From a bacterium (lineage in GTDB: Bacteria; Actinomycetota; Acidimicrobiia; Acidimicrobiales; CATQHL01), in contig JAPOVS010000019.1 in NCBI GenBank assembly GCA_026708055.1, positions 188,532-252,531 of the forward strand: a stretch of DNA of 64,000 nt, read 5' to 3'. Position numbers and translations under genes: made by a program. Positions 8,994 through 17,400 of the stretch are shown piece by piece. Position 1 is the stretch's first letter. The number at the start of each line of letters is the position of its first letter. The notes beneath the pieces were generated by a model. The model had not been told where the DNA came from. It was given only the letters and a program-made list of their open reading frames with translations, and did not search any database.

Positions 8994-9242
8994 ATGGAAC
9001 GCAAACGCAAGGTGCAGGGCCCTGACGGCGGTGTCCACGACGCCACCGAAGTCGGTTTCCGCTCCAGCGGCGAGCACTGGAACGAGTACCTGCTCGACGA
9101 CGGCACCGTCGCGCGTCTCAAGCTCGTCGTCACCGGTGTCCTGCGACTCGAAGGCGTGCGTGACCAGAAGGGTCAGCCCGTGTACATCATCGAGTCCACG
9201 AACGTCATGGCGGTCTCCGCCGCTGAGGATGGGGGAAGCTGA
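8994..9242 (+). CDS. Hypothetical small protein, first gene of the HicBA operon
   Basis: I do not recognise a family. The 82-residue product is acidic/basic mixed, with a central segment YLLDDGTVARLKLVVTGVLR that looks like beta strands around a turn, and no membrane helix or Cys. The start ATG 8994 is preceded by GGAAGGA with 8 nt spacing. Its TGA shares one base with the start of the next gene (TGATG), so it is almost certainly co-translated with the HicB-like and HicA-like proteins. It could be an accessory or third component of the toxin-antitoxin module (inference from context only). Confidence 0.7.
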   Translation: MERKRKVQGPDGGVHDATEVGFRSSGEHWNEYLLDDGTVARLKLVVTGVLRLEGVRDQKGQPVYIIESTNVMAVSAAEDGGS

Positions 9243-9721
9243 TGTCCGATACCCGCACACGAGACCACGCCAGGGACGCCAGCAACGCGAGCTTCCTCCG
9301 GCCCACGACCACACCGGAGCGGGTCGCGAGTCAGTTTGCGGAAGACTTCGAGGCCGAGTTTGCGCCCCGCCTCGCGGGTGTCGATCTCACCCGCATGCCA
9401 CGGCTAGCGGACATCGAGCCCCATTTCTCTGGCGGCGCACCCCAAGCCGACTCCCCAGCGGCGGCCGACGTGCGCCACAAGCTCATTGTTCTCTGGGCCG
9501 ACGTCGCTGTCCGACACGCCGTCCTGCGGCGCAGCAAGGACCCCGACGAGTTGATCGCCACCGTCACCGGTCTACCCGGCGCGTGGGGCGCCGGGGCAAC
9601 ACCCGACGAAGCGCTGAGCGATCTACACGCCGTGCTGATCGGCTGGGCGACCCTCAAGCTCGATGACGGCGACCGGGACATCCCCGACATGGAGGGCATC
9701 CGCCTCGTTCTCGACGCATGA
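9242..9721 (+). CDS. HicB-like antitoxin with N-terminal extension
   Basis: The C-terminal part (about residues 105-159) has the HicB fold signature: a strand segment ATVTGLPGAWGAGATPDEAL followed by a helix and LKLDDGDRDIPDMEG, the pattern of HicB-type antitoxins (degraded RNase H-like fold). The N-terminal 100 residues have no recognised domain and are rich in Asp/Glu; they make the protein longer than a simple HicB (usually 70-140). The ATG overlaps the upstream stop and the TGA overlaps the ATG of the HicA gene (ATGA). It is expected to neutralise HicA and repress the operon. The reversed order (antitoxin before toxin) is known in part of the HicAB family. Confidence 0.75.
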   Translation: MSDTRTRDHARDASNASFLRPTTTPERVASQFAEDFEAEFAPRLAGVDLTRMPRLADIEPHFSGGAPQADSPAAADVRHKLIVLWADVAVRHAVLRRSKDPDELIATVTGLPGAWGAGATPDEALSDLHAVLIGWATLKLDDGDRDIPDMEGIRLVLDA

Positions 9722-9945
9722 GCCGGCGGCTCACGCCTGTCAGCCGCACTGAACTGATCGCACGGTTCCGACGGCTCGGTTGGCAGGGCCCCCGCCGCGG
9801 CGGCAAACACGACTACATGAGCCGCGGCACCCATAAGGTCCGCATCCCCAACCCGCACCGCGGCGACATCAGCGCCGGCCGCGTCGCCGATGTCCTGTCC
9901 CAGGCCGGTATCAGCCGCGACGACTGGCACGGCGCGGCGAACTGA
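9718..9945 (+). CDS. hicA: HicA-type mRNA interferase toxin
   Basis: HicA toxins have a double-stranded RNA-binding-like fold and cut mRNA to stop growth. This 75-residue protein matches the family along its length: helix LIARFRRLGW, the conserved GKHDY with the active-site His, the strand HKVRIPNPHRGD, and a final helix ending AGISRDDW. The start is set by the ATGA overlap with the antitoxin gene. Nothing looks broken, so the module is probably functional. Confidence 0.92.
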   Translation: MSRRLTPVSRTELIARFRRLGWQGPRRGGKHDYMSRGTHKVRIPNPHRGDISAGRVADVLSQAGISRDDWHGAAN

Positions 9946-10092
9946 AGCCGAGGCGGGGCCCGGTCGACCGGCAACCCCACGAGTCGCTGGCAGCAATCGT
10001 GACCAGCGTGTCTCTCGAAATGGCCTCCTGCGTGGCCGCTTCGATTCGTGCAGGGCCACAACGTCGCCAACCGACGCCCCGACGGCGTGCAG

Positions 10093-11118
10093 CTAGGAGT
10101 TGGAGCGGGGGCGCATCTCCTCCACGACCACGTCGCCGTCGACCACGATGGGCTCGTCGTCGAGGTAGAGGGTGCAGTTGCGCATGGGGATGTCGAAGTG
10201 GCAGGCCGTGTCGTTGCTGCCTCCCAGCTCCTGGTTCGGGCCGGTGGAGAACAGCACGTTGCCGTAGAAGGCGCGCCCCTCCATGCCGATGCTCTGGGGG
10301 TCGGTGGCGAGCGCCGACCAGCGGCAGCGCTCGTTGAGGCCCCAACCGATGTGGCTGATGCCGTAGGCCTTCTCGTCGTCGAAGCCGGCCATGTAGTCGG
10401 CCATGAGGTCGGCGTCGAGGCCGCCCCTGATGTCGACGATCCGGCCCGACTCGACGGTGAGCTCGACCGGGCTCTGCACGTAGCGGTTGAACGGGTAGAC
10501 GATGTCGCCGGGGGCGATCACCACGCGGCCGTCCACCCCGTCGTCGCGGCCCCCGCTGAACAGGAACCCCGACGGCCAGTGGTCCCAACGGCCCGGCTCG
10601 TCGGTGTAGCCGTACTCGGTCATGACCGGGTAGGCGCCGAGCCGGTAGGTGACGTCGCTGCCGTGGGCGTTCGTGAAGCGGAGCACCTCGGCGCTGGCAT
10701 AGATCTCGGCGGCGCACTCCACGCGCTCCCGCAGTTCCGGCGTCGGCAGCAGCCGGCTGAGCACGTCGAGCGACTCGATGCAGAGCAGGATGCGGGTGCC
10801 CGATTCCTGGATCTCCTGCTGCTCGACCGAGAACAGCAGGAACACCAGATCGACCATGAGGTCGGCCTGCTTCAACGCCTCGATGGCGGCCTGGTTGCCG
10901 GCCAGCGGGTTCACGCCGACGTAGTCCAGACCTCCCGCCTCGCTGTCCGCCGGCAGCCCGACCTCGTAGCTGTGCGCACCCAGGCGCTGGGCCGCGGCCA
11001 GGAAGTCGCGGGCGTAGGCCCGCTGCCGCTCCGTCTGGGACAGCACCGCCACCGTCTCGCCCTCGTGCACCCCGCAGAGACGCAGCTCGGCCTCGAACAG
11101 GTCCACTGCAGATGTCAT
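10093..11118 (-). CDS. NicX-like 2,5-dihydroxypyridine 5,6-dioxygenase (M29-like fold)
   Basis: Strongly resembles NicX, the Fe(II) enzyme that opens 2,5-dihydroxypyridine to N-formylmaleamate in aerobic nicotinate breakdown. NicX belongs to a family related to M29 aminopeptidases. Visible matches are EYGYTDEPGRWDHWPSGFLF, the metal-ligand region YGISHIGWG (His), and ACHFDIPMRN (His and Asp), which correspond to the His/His/Asp iron ligands reported for NicX. Length is 341 residues, against about 350 for NicX. ATG 11118 is preceded by GGAGG with 7 nt spacing. It is divergent from an amidase gene, 90 bp apart. The maleamate steps could be served by that amidase (inference). Substrate could be another hydroxylated N-heterocycle. 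Confidence 0.82.
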   Translation of the reverse strand: MTSAVDLFEAELRLCGVHEGETVAVLSQTERQRAYARDFLAAAQRLGAHSYEVGLPADSEAGGLDYVGVNPLAGNQAAIEALKQADLMVDLVFLLFSVEQQEIQESGTRILLCIESLDVLSRLLPTPELRERVECAAEIYASAEVLRFTNAHGSDVTYRLGAYPVMTEYGYTDEPGRWDHWPSGFLFSGGRDDGVDGRVVIAPGDIVYPFNRYVQSPVELTVESGRIVDIRGGLDADLMADYMAGFDDEKAYGISHIGWGLNERCRWSALATDPQSIGMEGRAFYGNVLFSTGPNQELGGSNDTACHFDIPMRNCTLYLDDEPIVVDGDVVVEEMRPRSNS

Positions 11119-11195
11119 GTCCTCGCCTCCCCCCTCGCCGGTGGGCTCCGGCACGCACCGAGCGCTTCGCAGTTGCCTCGGCCCGCCCCCGATGC

Positions 11196-11201
11196 TAGAC
11201 G
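11196..11201 (+). promoter_or_regulatory. Candidate -10 of a leaderless amidase transcript
   Basis: TAGACG ends exactly 7 nt before ATG 11209, and no Shine-Dalgarno sequence precedes that ATG. The same 7-nt geometry occurs before the genes at 30597 and 31395. Confidence 0.35.
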
Positions 11202-11208
11202 GCTTGTC

Positions 11209-12657
11209 ATGCCCGACGAACAGCTCGCGCAACTGACGGCCCGCCAACTCCGCGAGGGCTACGAGTCGGGGGCGCTGAGTCCCGTTGCGGTGGCCGAGAC
11301 GGTGCTGGGCAGGATCGAGCGGCTGAACGGCGATCTCACGGCGTTCGTGACGGTGACCGCCGACGAGGCGCGGCGGGCGGCTGCGGCCGCCGAGCGGGCA
11401 CTGCGCGGCGACGGCGGTGCCGATGGTGACGGCGGCGCCGGCGGTCCCGGTGGCGCGCTCTGCGGTGTGCCGATCTCGATCAAGGACATGATCGTCACAC
11501 GCGGTGTGCGCACGACGATCGGGTCGCTGCTGCTGGCGGACTGGGTTCCCGAGTTCGACACGCCCACCTCCGAGCGGCTGCGCGCTGCACGAGCCCCGCT
11601 CCTGGGCAAGACGACCACCAGCGAGTTCGGCTGGAAGGGCGACTCCGGCAACAGGGTCAACGGGCCCGCCCGCAACCCGTGGCGGCTCGACCGCACCGCC
11701 GGGGGCTCCAGCGGGGGCGCCGCCGCGGCGGTGGCGGCCGGTCTCGGTCCCGCGGCCATCGGGAGCGACGGGGCCGGGTCGGTGCGGATCCCGGCGGCCT
11801 TCTGCGGGGTCTTCGGGATCAAGCCGTCCTACGGCGTCATCCCCGCCTTCCCGATCAGCCCCATCGAGTCGCTGTCGCACCTCGGCGTGCTCGCCACCAC
11901 CGTCGCCGACGCGGCGGACGTGCTGGACGTCGTGGCCGGACCCGACCCGAGGGACCGGTTCTCGCTCCCCGACACCGGCGCCGACTACGCCGCCGCGCTG
12001 ACCGGGCCGCTCGGGGAGCTGCGCATCGCCTGGAGCCCCGACCTGGGGTATGCGGCGGTCGAACCCGAGGTCCGGGAGTCGACCGCGGCGGCGGCCACCG
12101 TCTTCGAGTCGCTCGGCTGCCGGGTCAGCGAGGTCGTGGGTGGCTGGGACGATCCGTACCCGTTCCTCGATGTGATCTGGTCGGCCGGCAACGCCGGTCG
12201 CCACCGGGACGACCTGGAGCAGGTGCGCCACCTCATCGATCCCGGCCGGCTGGAGATCGTCGAGCGCGGCATGCGGATCACGGGACCGGAGCTGGCGGTC
12301 GCCCATGCCGCCAAGGCCACCTTCGCCGAGACGGTCCGGCAGTTCATGGACGGCTACGACCTGCTGCTGACGCCGACGCTGCCGCTGACCGCCTTCGAGG
12401 CCGGCGCGGACCATCCGGGCGAGGTGGCCGGGAGGCCGACGGAATACCTCAGCTGGACCCCGTTCACGTACCCGTTCAACATCTGTGGGCTGCCGGCGGC
12501 GAGCGTGCCGTGCGGGATGTCCGGCGGCCTGCCGGTGGGTCTGCAGATCGTGGGCGGCTGGCGTCAGGACGCCCTGGTGCTGCGGGCCGCGGCGGCGTTC
12601 GAGGAGGCCGCGCCCTGGCCGCGCCACGCCGCCGGGGAAGGGCTATCGTTCGACTGA
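11209..12657 (+). CDS. Amidase signature family protein
   Basis: Hydrolyses amides to acid and ammonia with the Ser-cisSer-Lys triad of amidase-signature enzymes. The Lys is in SIKDMI (about residue 92), the Gly/Ser-rich core is GGSSGGAAAAVAAG with the cis-Ser in front, and the nucleophile lies in GSDGAGSVRIP. Length is 482 residues, normal for the family. The start ATG 11209 has no ribosome-binding site but a -10-like hexamer 7 nt upstream, suggesting leaderless translation. A Gly/Asp-rich insert (around residues 65-82) is a species-specific loop. Divergent from the NicX-like gene and followed 71 bp later by an amidohydrolase. Maleamate or formyl-maleamate hydrolysis would fit the context, but the sequence alone does not give the substrate. 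Confidence 0.9.
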   Translation: MPDEQLAQLTARQLREGYESGALSPVAVAETVLGRIERLNGDLTAFVTVTADEARRAAAAAERALRGDGGADGDGGAGGPGGALCGVPISIKDMIVTRGVRTTIGSLLLADWVPEFDTPTSERLRAARAPLLGKTTTSEFGWKGDSGNRVNGPARNPWRLDRTAGGSSGGAAAAVAAGLGPAAIGSDGAGSVRIPAAFCGVFGIKPSYGVIPAFPISPIESLSHLGVLATTVADAADVLDVVAGPDPRDRFSLPDTGADYAAALTGPLGELRIAWSPDLGYAAVEPEVRESTAAAATVFESLGCRVSEVVGGWDDPYPFLDVIWSAGNAGRHRDDLEQVRHLIDPGRLEIVERGMRITGPELAVAHAAKATFAETVRQFMDGYDLLLTPTLPLTAFEAGADHPGEVAGRPTEYLSWTPFTYPFNICGLPAASVPCGMSGGLPVGLQIVGGWRQDALVLRAAAAFEEAAPWPRHAAGEGLSFD

Positions 12658-12728
12658 GCGGCCCGCTGGCCTGCTGAGTCAGCCGGGGGCCGCGCTCCGG
12701 GCACGGCACCGGCGCCGGAGGGGGGAGC

Positions 12729-13904
12729 ATGCCACTGCAGGACCACATGAAGATCATCTCGATCGACGACCACGTCATCGAGCACCCGCGGGTCTTCCAG
12801 GACCGGCTGCCGGCGCACGCCCGCGAGGCCGGCCCCCGCGTCATCGAGAAGGAGCTCGACACCACCGACCAGTACGGCAACGCCATTACCGGGTCCCAGG
12901 AGCTCTGGCTCTACGAGGGGCGCGAGTACCCGCAGTTCGCCCTGAACGCGGTCATCGACAAGGACCCGAAGGACTTCGGCCTCGAGCCCTACCGGTTCGA
13001 CCAGATCCTGCCCGGCTGCTACGACCCCGCCGAGCGGGTCAAGGACATGGACATCGACGGGGTGTGGGCGCAGCTGTGCTTCCCGTCGTTCCCCCGCTTC
13101 GGCGGCACGCTGTTCCTGGAGAGCGAGGACCGGGACCTGGCGCTGCTGTGCGTGCAGGCCTACAACGACTTCATCATCGACGAGTGGGCGGGCACCGAGC
13201 CCGAGCGCCTCGTGCCGATGATCATCGTGCCGCTGTGGGACCCCGCCCTGGCGGCGGCGGAGGTGCAACGCGGCGCGGCCAAGGGCGCCAAGGCCGTCAC
13301 GTTCCCCGAGGCGACGACGCCGCTCGGCCTGCCGTCGTTCCACACCGACCACTGGGACCCGTTCTTCGCCGCCGCCCAGGACACGGGGCTGCCGGTGTTC
13401 ATGCACTTCGGCAGCTCGGGCAAGCCGCCCGAGACGGCGCCGGACGCTCCGATCGTGGTGTGGATCTCCACGATGGGCACCAACTCGATGGTGTGCGCCG
13501 CCGACCTGGTGTTCTCGCCGCTCTTCCACAAGTTTCCCGGCCTGCGGGTCGGTCTCGCCGAGGGCGGCATCGGCTGGATCCCCTACCTGCTGCAGCGCAT
13601 GGACTTCGTCTGGGAGCGCCACCGCTGGTACACCGGCATCAACACCGAGGCACCCCCGTCGGAACTGTTCCGCAAGCACATCTGGGGCTGCTTCATCGAG
13701 GACGAGGCCGGGCTGCGGGAGCGGGAGTTCATCGGCATCGACCACATCTGCTTCGAGTCGGACTACCCGCACTCCGACTCGCTGTGGCCCAACGCCCGCA
13801 AAAGACTCTCCGAGATGCTCGCCGGCGTGCCCGACGGCGAGGCCGCCCGCATAGCCGAACTGAACGCCCGCGAACTCCTGAGCTTCGACGCCGATCTCCG
13901 CTAG
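12729..13904 (+). CDS. Amidohydrolase family 2 (TIM-barrel metal-dependent hydrolase)
   Basis: Amidohydrolase_2 family, which includes decarboxylases and hydrolases acting on ring-cleavage products (ACMSD-like). It is 391 residues long. The N-terminal metal motif is IDDHVIEHP, a His-X-X-Glu variant common in actinobacterial members. Further metal or substrate residues are in VFMHFGSSG, the acidic LAEGGIGW segment and ESDYPHSDSLWP near the C-terminus. ATG 12729 follows GGAGGGGGGAGC closely; a TATCGT -10-like element lies inside the end of the amidase gene (about 12645). Together with the NicX-like and amidase genes it may form a small aromatic or amide degradation group (inference). Confidence 0.88.
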   Translation: MPLQDHMKIISIDDHVIEHPRVFQDRLPAHAREAGPRVIEKELDTTDQYGNAITGSQELWLYEGREYPQFALNAVIDKDPKDFGLEPYRFDQILPGCYDPAERVKDMDIDGVWAQLCFPSFPRFGGTLFLESEDRDLALLCVQAYNDFIIDEWAGTEPERLVPMIIVPLWDPALAAAEVQRGAAKGAKAVTFPEATTPLGLPSFHTDHWDPFFAAAQDTGLPVFMHFGSSGKPPETAPDAPIVVWISTMGTNSMVCAADLVFSPLFHKFPGLRVGLAEGGIGWIPYLLQRMDFVWERHRWYTGINTEAPPSELFRKHIWGCFIEDEAGLREREFIGIDHICFESDYPHSDSLWPNARKRLSEMLAGVPDGEAARIAELNARELLSFDADLR

Positions 13905-13956
13905 GAGTGTGCTGCGTGATCCGCGGGCAGCGCCGGTCGGGCGGCGTGGATCCTGG

Positions 13957-13976
13957 GTTCCGGCCTTCGCCGGAAT
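13957..13976. repeat. Dispersed palindromic repeat, copy 2
   Basis: GTTCCGGC-CTTC-GCCGGAAT, reverse orientation to copy 1, with one arm mismatch. It lies 53 bp after an amidohydrolase stop and could also act as a transcription stop. Confidence 0.8.
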
Positions 13977-14128
13977 GACGTGTCAGGGCGTCGGGAGCAT
14001 TGCTCAACAGTCTTCCAGTGGCCTGCACCGACCCGTCGTCGAGGGGCGCCGAGGCTTCGGCGTCGACGGCCCGCGCTGGGGTCTGAGCGCGGTGTACAGT
14101 CCGGGGACGAGCCCGCATCCGGAGTGGA

Positions 14129-14242
14129 GGTCGCATCTGTCGTGAGCAGCGCTTCTCGTTCTCCCCCCAGCGGATGGCGTCGCGGCCGATGGTGCGCTCG
14201 GGGGTCGCATCTGTCGTGAGCAGCGCATCTCGTTCTCCCCCC
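14129..14242. repeat. Pair of 40-bp direct repeats ending in C tracts
   Basis: Units 14129-14168 and 14203-14242 (period 74) differ at one base (CGCTTCTCG versus CGCATCTCG). Unit 1 ends in 6 C, unit 2 in a run of 14 C, so the tract has expanded after duplication. Confidence 0.85.
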
Positions 14243-14250
14243 CCCCCCCC
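14237..14250 (+). repeat. Homopolymer tract of 14 C upstream of the giant secreted protein gene
   Basis: Fourteen consecutive C, 153 bp before the ATG. Tracts of this length slip readily during replication and in other bacteria drive phase variation of surface proteins. Assembly error in homopolymers is also possible. Confidence 0.8.
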
Positions 14251-14330
14251 GGAGATTCTCTGCTGGCCCGATCGGCCGCCGCCGCGGGGGCGGCGGGATA
14301 CTGGGGGTGTCCAGCCCGGCGGTTAGCCTG

Positions 14331-14441
14331 ATGGGCGCCTCCCGGTGCGGCCCGGCGGGCGGCTGCCGGCTCGAGGCGGCCCGGAGCCACTAGGCGGCCG
14401 CCGATGATGGGCGTCTCCCGGTGCGGCCCGGCGGGCGGCTG
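14331..14441 (+). repeat. Duplicated gene start (35-bp direct repeats) before the giant gene
   Basis: Positions 14331-14365 and 14407-14441 are identical except for one base. The downstream copy encodes the first residues of the giant protein's signal peptide (from its second Met). The upstream copy opens a 20-codon mini frame, ATG 14331 to TAG 14391-14393, reading MGASRCGPAGGCR and ending early. It could be a relic of a previous start or an upstream ORF. Confidence 0.8.
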
Positions 14442-17400
14442 GCGGAGGTTGCTGCCGCTCGTCTCGGTGGCGGGGTTGCTGGGCGCTCTGCTGCTGGCGG
14501 CGCCGGCGCCGGCCGCCGCGCAGACCACGCCGACCATTACGGCCGCCTACTCGTCCTTCTTGGGGCCGGAGGGCGACGCGGGCCACACCGACGTGACGGT
14601 GACCTTCACGCTGACCAACCCGAACGATGGCTCGACCAGCTTCCAAGTCTGTCTGAGCGGCACCGCCGCGCTGGGCGACGACTACGAGTACACCGACACA
14701 GCCGGCGACCCGCATATCCTCGACTCGAACGGGTGCCACAACATCAGTTTCTCTTCCGGCGGCACTCACGGGACCGGCCCCCATCAGTACGTCACCAAGC
14801 TGCGGATCATCGGCGACACGGAGAACGAGCGCCGGGACGACACCATCATCGTGACCATCGGATCGGCCACCAACGGGGCCACGGTCCCCCGGCCGACCGA
14901 CATCTACACCATCGTCAACGACGACTGGGAGGCCAACGCCGACGGCAGCTGGCCCGTGCCCGAGAACTGGGGGCTGACTCCCAGCGGCCTCGAGCCGGGC
15001 GACCGGTTCCGGCTGCTGATCAAAACCTGGTGGCGGACGGCGGCCACCCACCACGAAATCGCCAGATACGACGAATTCGTCCACACGGTCCTGCGCAACG
15101 CCGTCCACCCGGTTCTCAAGGACAGACAATTCGTGACGGCCTGGCAGGCCGTGGGCAGCACGCCCACCACCGACGCCCGGGACCACCTGGGCATGTGGTC
15201 CGACGGCGCCTGGACCGACACCAACACCGCCGAGGACCCGAACGCCAACACCGCCGTCTACTGGCTCAGCGGGGCCAAGGTGGCGGACAACTACGCCGAA
15301 TTCTGCAGCGCCTCCTGGGACACGACCGGCCATGTCCCCACGTCCGACGAGAACGGCAACCAGGGCGCCAACGAGAACCCCTGGACCGGCTCCCGACCCG
15401 ATTGCACCGGCAGCAACTTCCAGCTGTCCAAGCAGCACGTCCGGGTGGGCGGCGTCGGCGGGCCGCTGACCGAACCCGGCCCGAACAAGAACTTCCTGCG
15501 CGACGAGCAGCGCCAGATCTTCGGCCTGTCGCCGGTGCTGCTGGTCACCGAAGCGCCCGCGGTGGAGACCGGGCCGAGAGTCACCCTCGCCCTGACGAAT
15601 GCGGCCCGGACGGAGGCAAGGACCGCGGGGCCGGAGGGGAATGCGGGGCTGGACGACGTTTACCTGCGGATCACGGCGCTCGACCTGAACCCCGGCCAGA
15701 CCGACGTCAGAATCTGCCTGGGCGGCGCCGCCACCCTGGGCGTCGACTACAAGTTCACCAACTATCACAACGACAATGATGTATTCGGCGTGGTCAACGG
15801 ATGCCTCACCCACTATATGAGTCGGATCGGCAACCGGGCCGAGGGAGTCGTCGTCCAGCGGCTGCGGGTCGTCGGCGACGCGGTGAAGGAGTCCGACGAG
15901 ACCATCACCGTGACCGTCGTGTCGGCCAGCAACGGCGTCAGCGTCTCCGAGCCCACGGTCACCTACACCATCGAGGACGACGACACGCCCGAACTCTCGG
16001 TGAGCCTGTCCGCCACCGAGGGCGCCGAGGGCGATTCGCCATTCAACGACGTCACGGTGCAGGTGGGCATAGCTCCCACCCACTCCGCCGGCACGGGCAT
16101 AAGGCTCTGCTTCTCCGGCACGGCGACCCGCGGCAGCAGCGGCGACTACCAGATCACCAGTCTCAGCAACAATCCCTGGAGCATCGACGCGGAGGGGTGC
16201 GCAAGGTACAACCTGGCCGGCGGGTCATCGGGCAATTCTCTGAAGTTCCGGATCAGGGGCGACCTGGTAGCCGAACCCGACGAGACGATCATCGTCACGG
16301 TCCACAGCCATACCCCCGGAGTGCGCACAGACGCCGACCGGCGCACCGCCACCTACACCATCACCGACGACGACCCGGAACTCTCGGTGCGGCTGGGTGA
16401 GACCGCGGCGGCCGAGGGCAACACGGGCCATACCGACGTCAGTCTGTTTGCGAACCTATCGGTCACGAAGCTGCAGCACCATCACTTCCGGATCTGTTTC
16501 TCCGGCACGGCGACCCGCGGCTCCGGCGGTGACTACATCGTCATCGGGTTGGACGGGCGGGAGTTGGGGGTCGGCGCCGACGGCTGCGGCCCCACCATCG
16601 GGTACGGCGCCGCCGGGGATCTCCATTTCAAGATCCGGATCCTCGGCGACACGGTGCCCGAACGGGACGAGACGGTGGTCGCTGTCATCGAGAGCCGCTC
16701 GGCCGGTCTGGGCGTCAACCCCGATCAGGAGACGGTCACCTACACCATCGAGGACGACGAACCGAGAATCGGGGTGAGCCTGGGGTCGATCTCTGGCGCA
16801 GAGGGCGACTCCGGCGGGACCGACATCGATTTGAACATCGAAATATCTCCCCCCCTGACCGAGCTCACCTGGATACATCTCTGTTTCACCGGAACGGCGA
16901 CCCACGGCAGCGACGGGGACTGGGTCTACTACAACCCTCCCAACGACACCAGTCTGTGGACGCTCGGAGCCGACAATTGCGAAGCCTTCAGCCTGCCCGC
17001 CACATGGACAGGGCATCGGCTCAAGCTCCGCATTATCGGCGACACGCTGCCGGAACCCGACGAGACGGTGACCGTCACGATCAACAGCCTCACCGAAGCC
17101 ACCGGCGTCGACCTCGACAAGCGCACCGCCACCTACACCATCCGGAACGACGAACCCACGCTCTCGGTACACCTTGCGTCGGACGAGGGAGACGAGGGAC
17201 ACAGCGGCCTGACCGACGTCAACGTGGACGTGAAGTTGTCGCCCTTCCGATCCGAGGCCACCAGCGTGAAGCTCTGTCTGTCCGGCACGGCAACGGAGGG
17301 CAGCAGCGGCGACTACCGGGTCTCGGACCACCACAACCGTGACTGGAGTTTCGACGCCGGCGGGTGCTCCGGCGCCTTTTCCCTGGCGGCCGAAGCAGTG

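Larger units (their letters stand above)
13905..14403. other. Repeat-rich gene-free leader of the giant protein gene
   Basis: These 499 bp have no convincing gene. In order they hold palindrome copy 2, a GTGTACAGT -10-like motif near 14092, two 40-bp direct repeats, a run of 14 C, and a 35-bp near-copy of the giant gene's own first codons. The minus-strand open frames here are shadows of GC-rich DNA. The ribosome-binding site of the giant gene is not evident. Confidence 0.7.

Noticed and set aside
10048-12657. 869-residue plus-strand frame covering the NicX-like and amidase genes
   Set aside because: The first 387 codons are the antisense of the NicX-like gene. The true amidase begins at ATG 11209, with the family N-terminus.
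14129-14242. CRISPR-like direct repeats before the giant gene
   Set aside because: Only two units, no spacer series, no cas genes; a simple tandem duplication.
14004-16083. Minus-strand frames over the leader and start of the giant gene
   Set aside because: Low-complexity Arg/Gly/Pro-rich translations without family similarity; antisense shadows.
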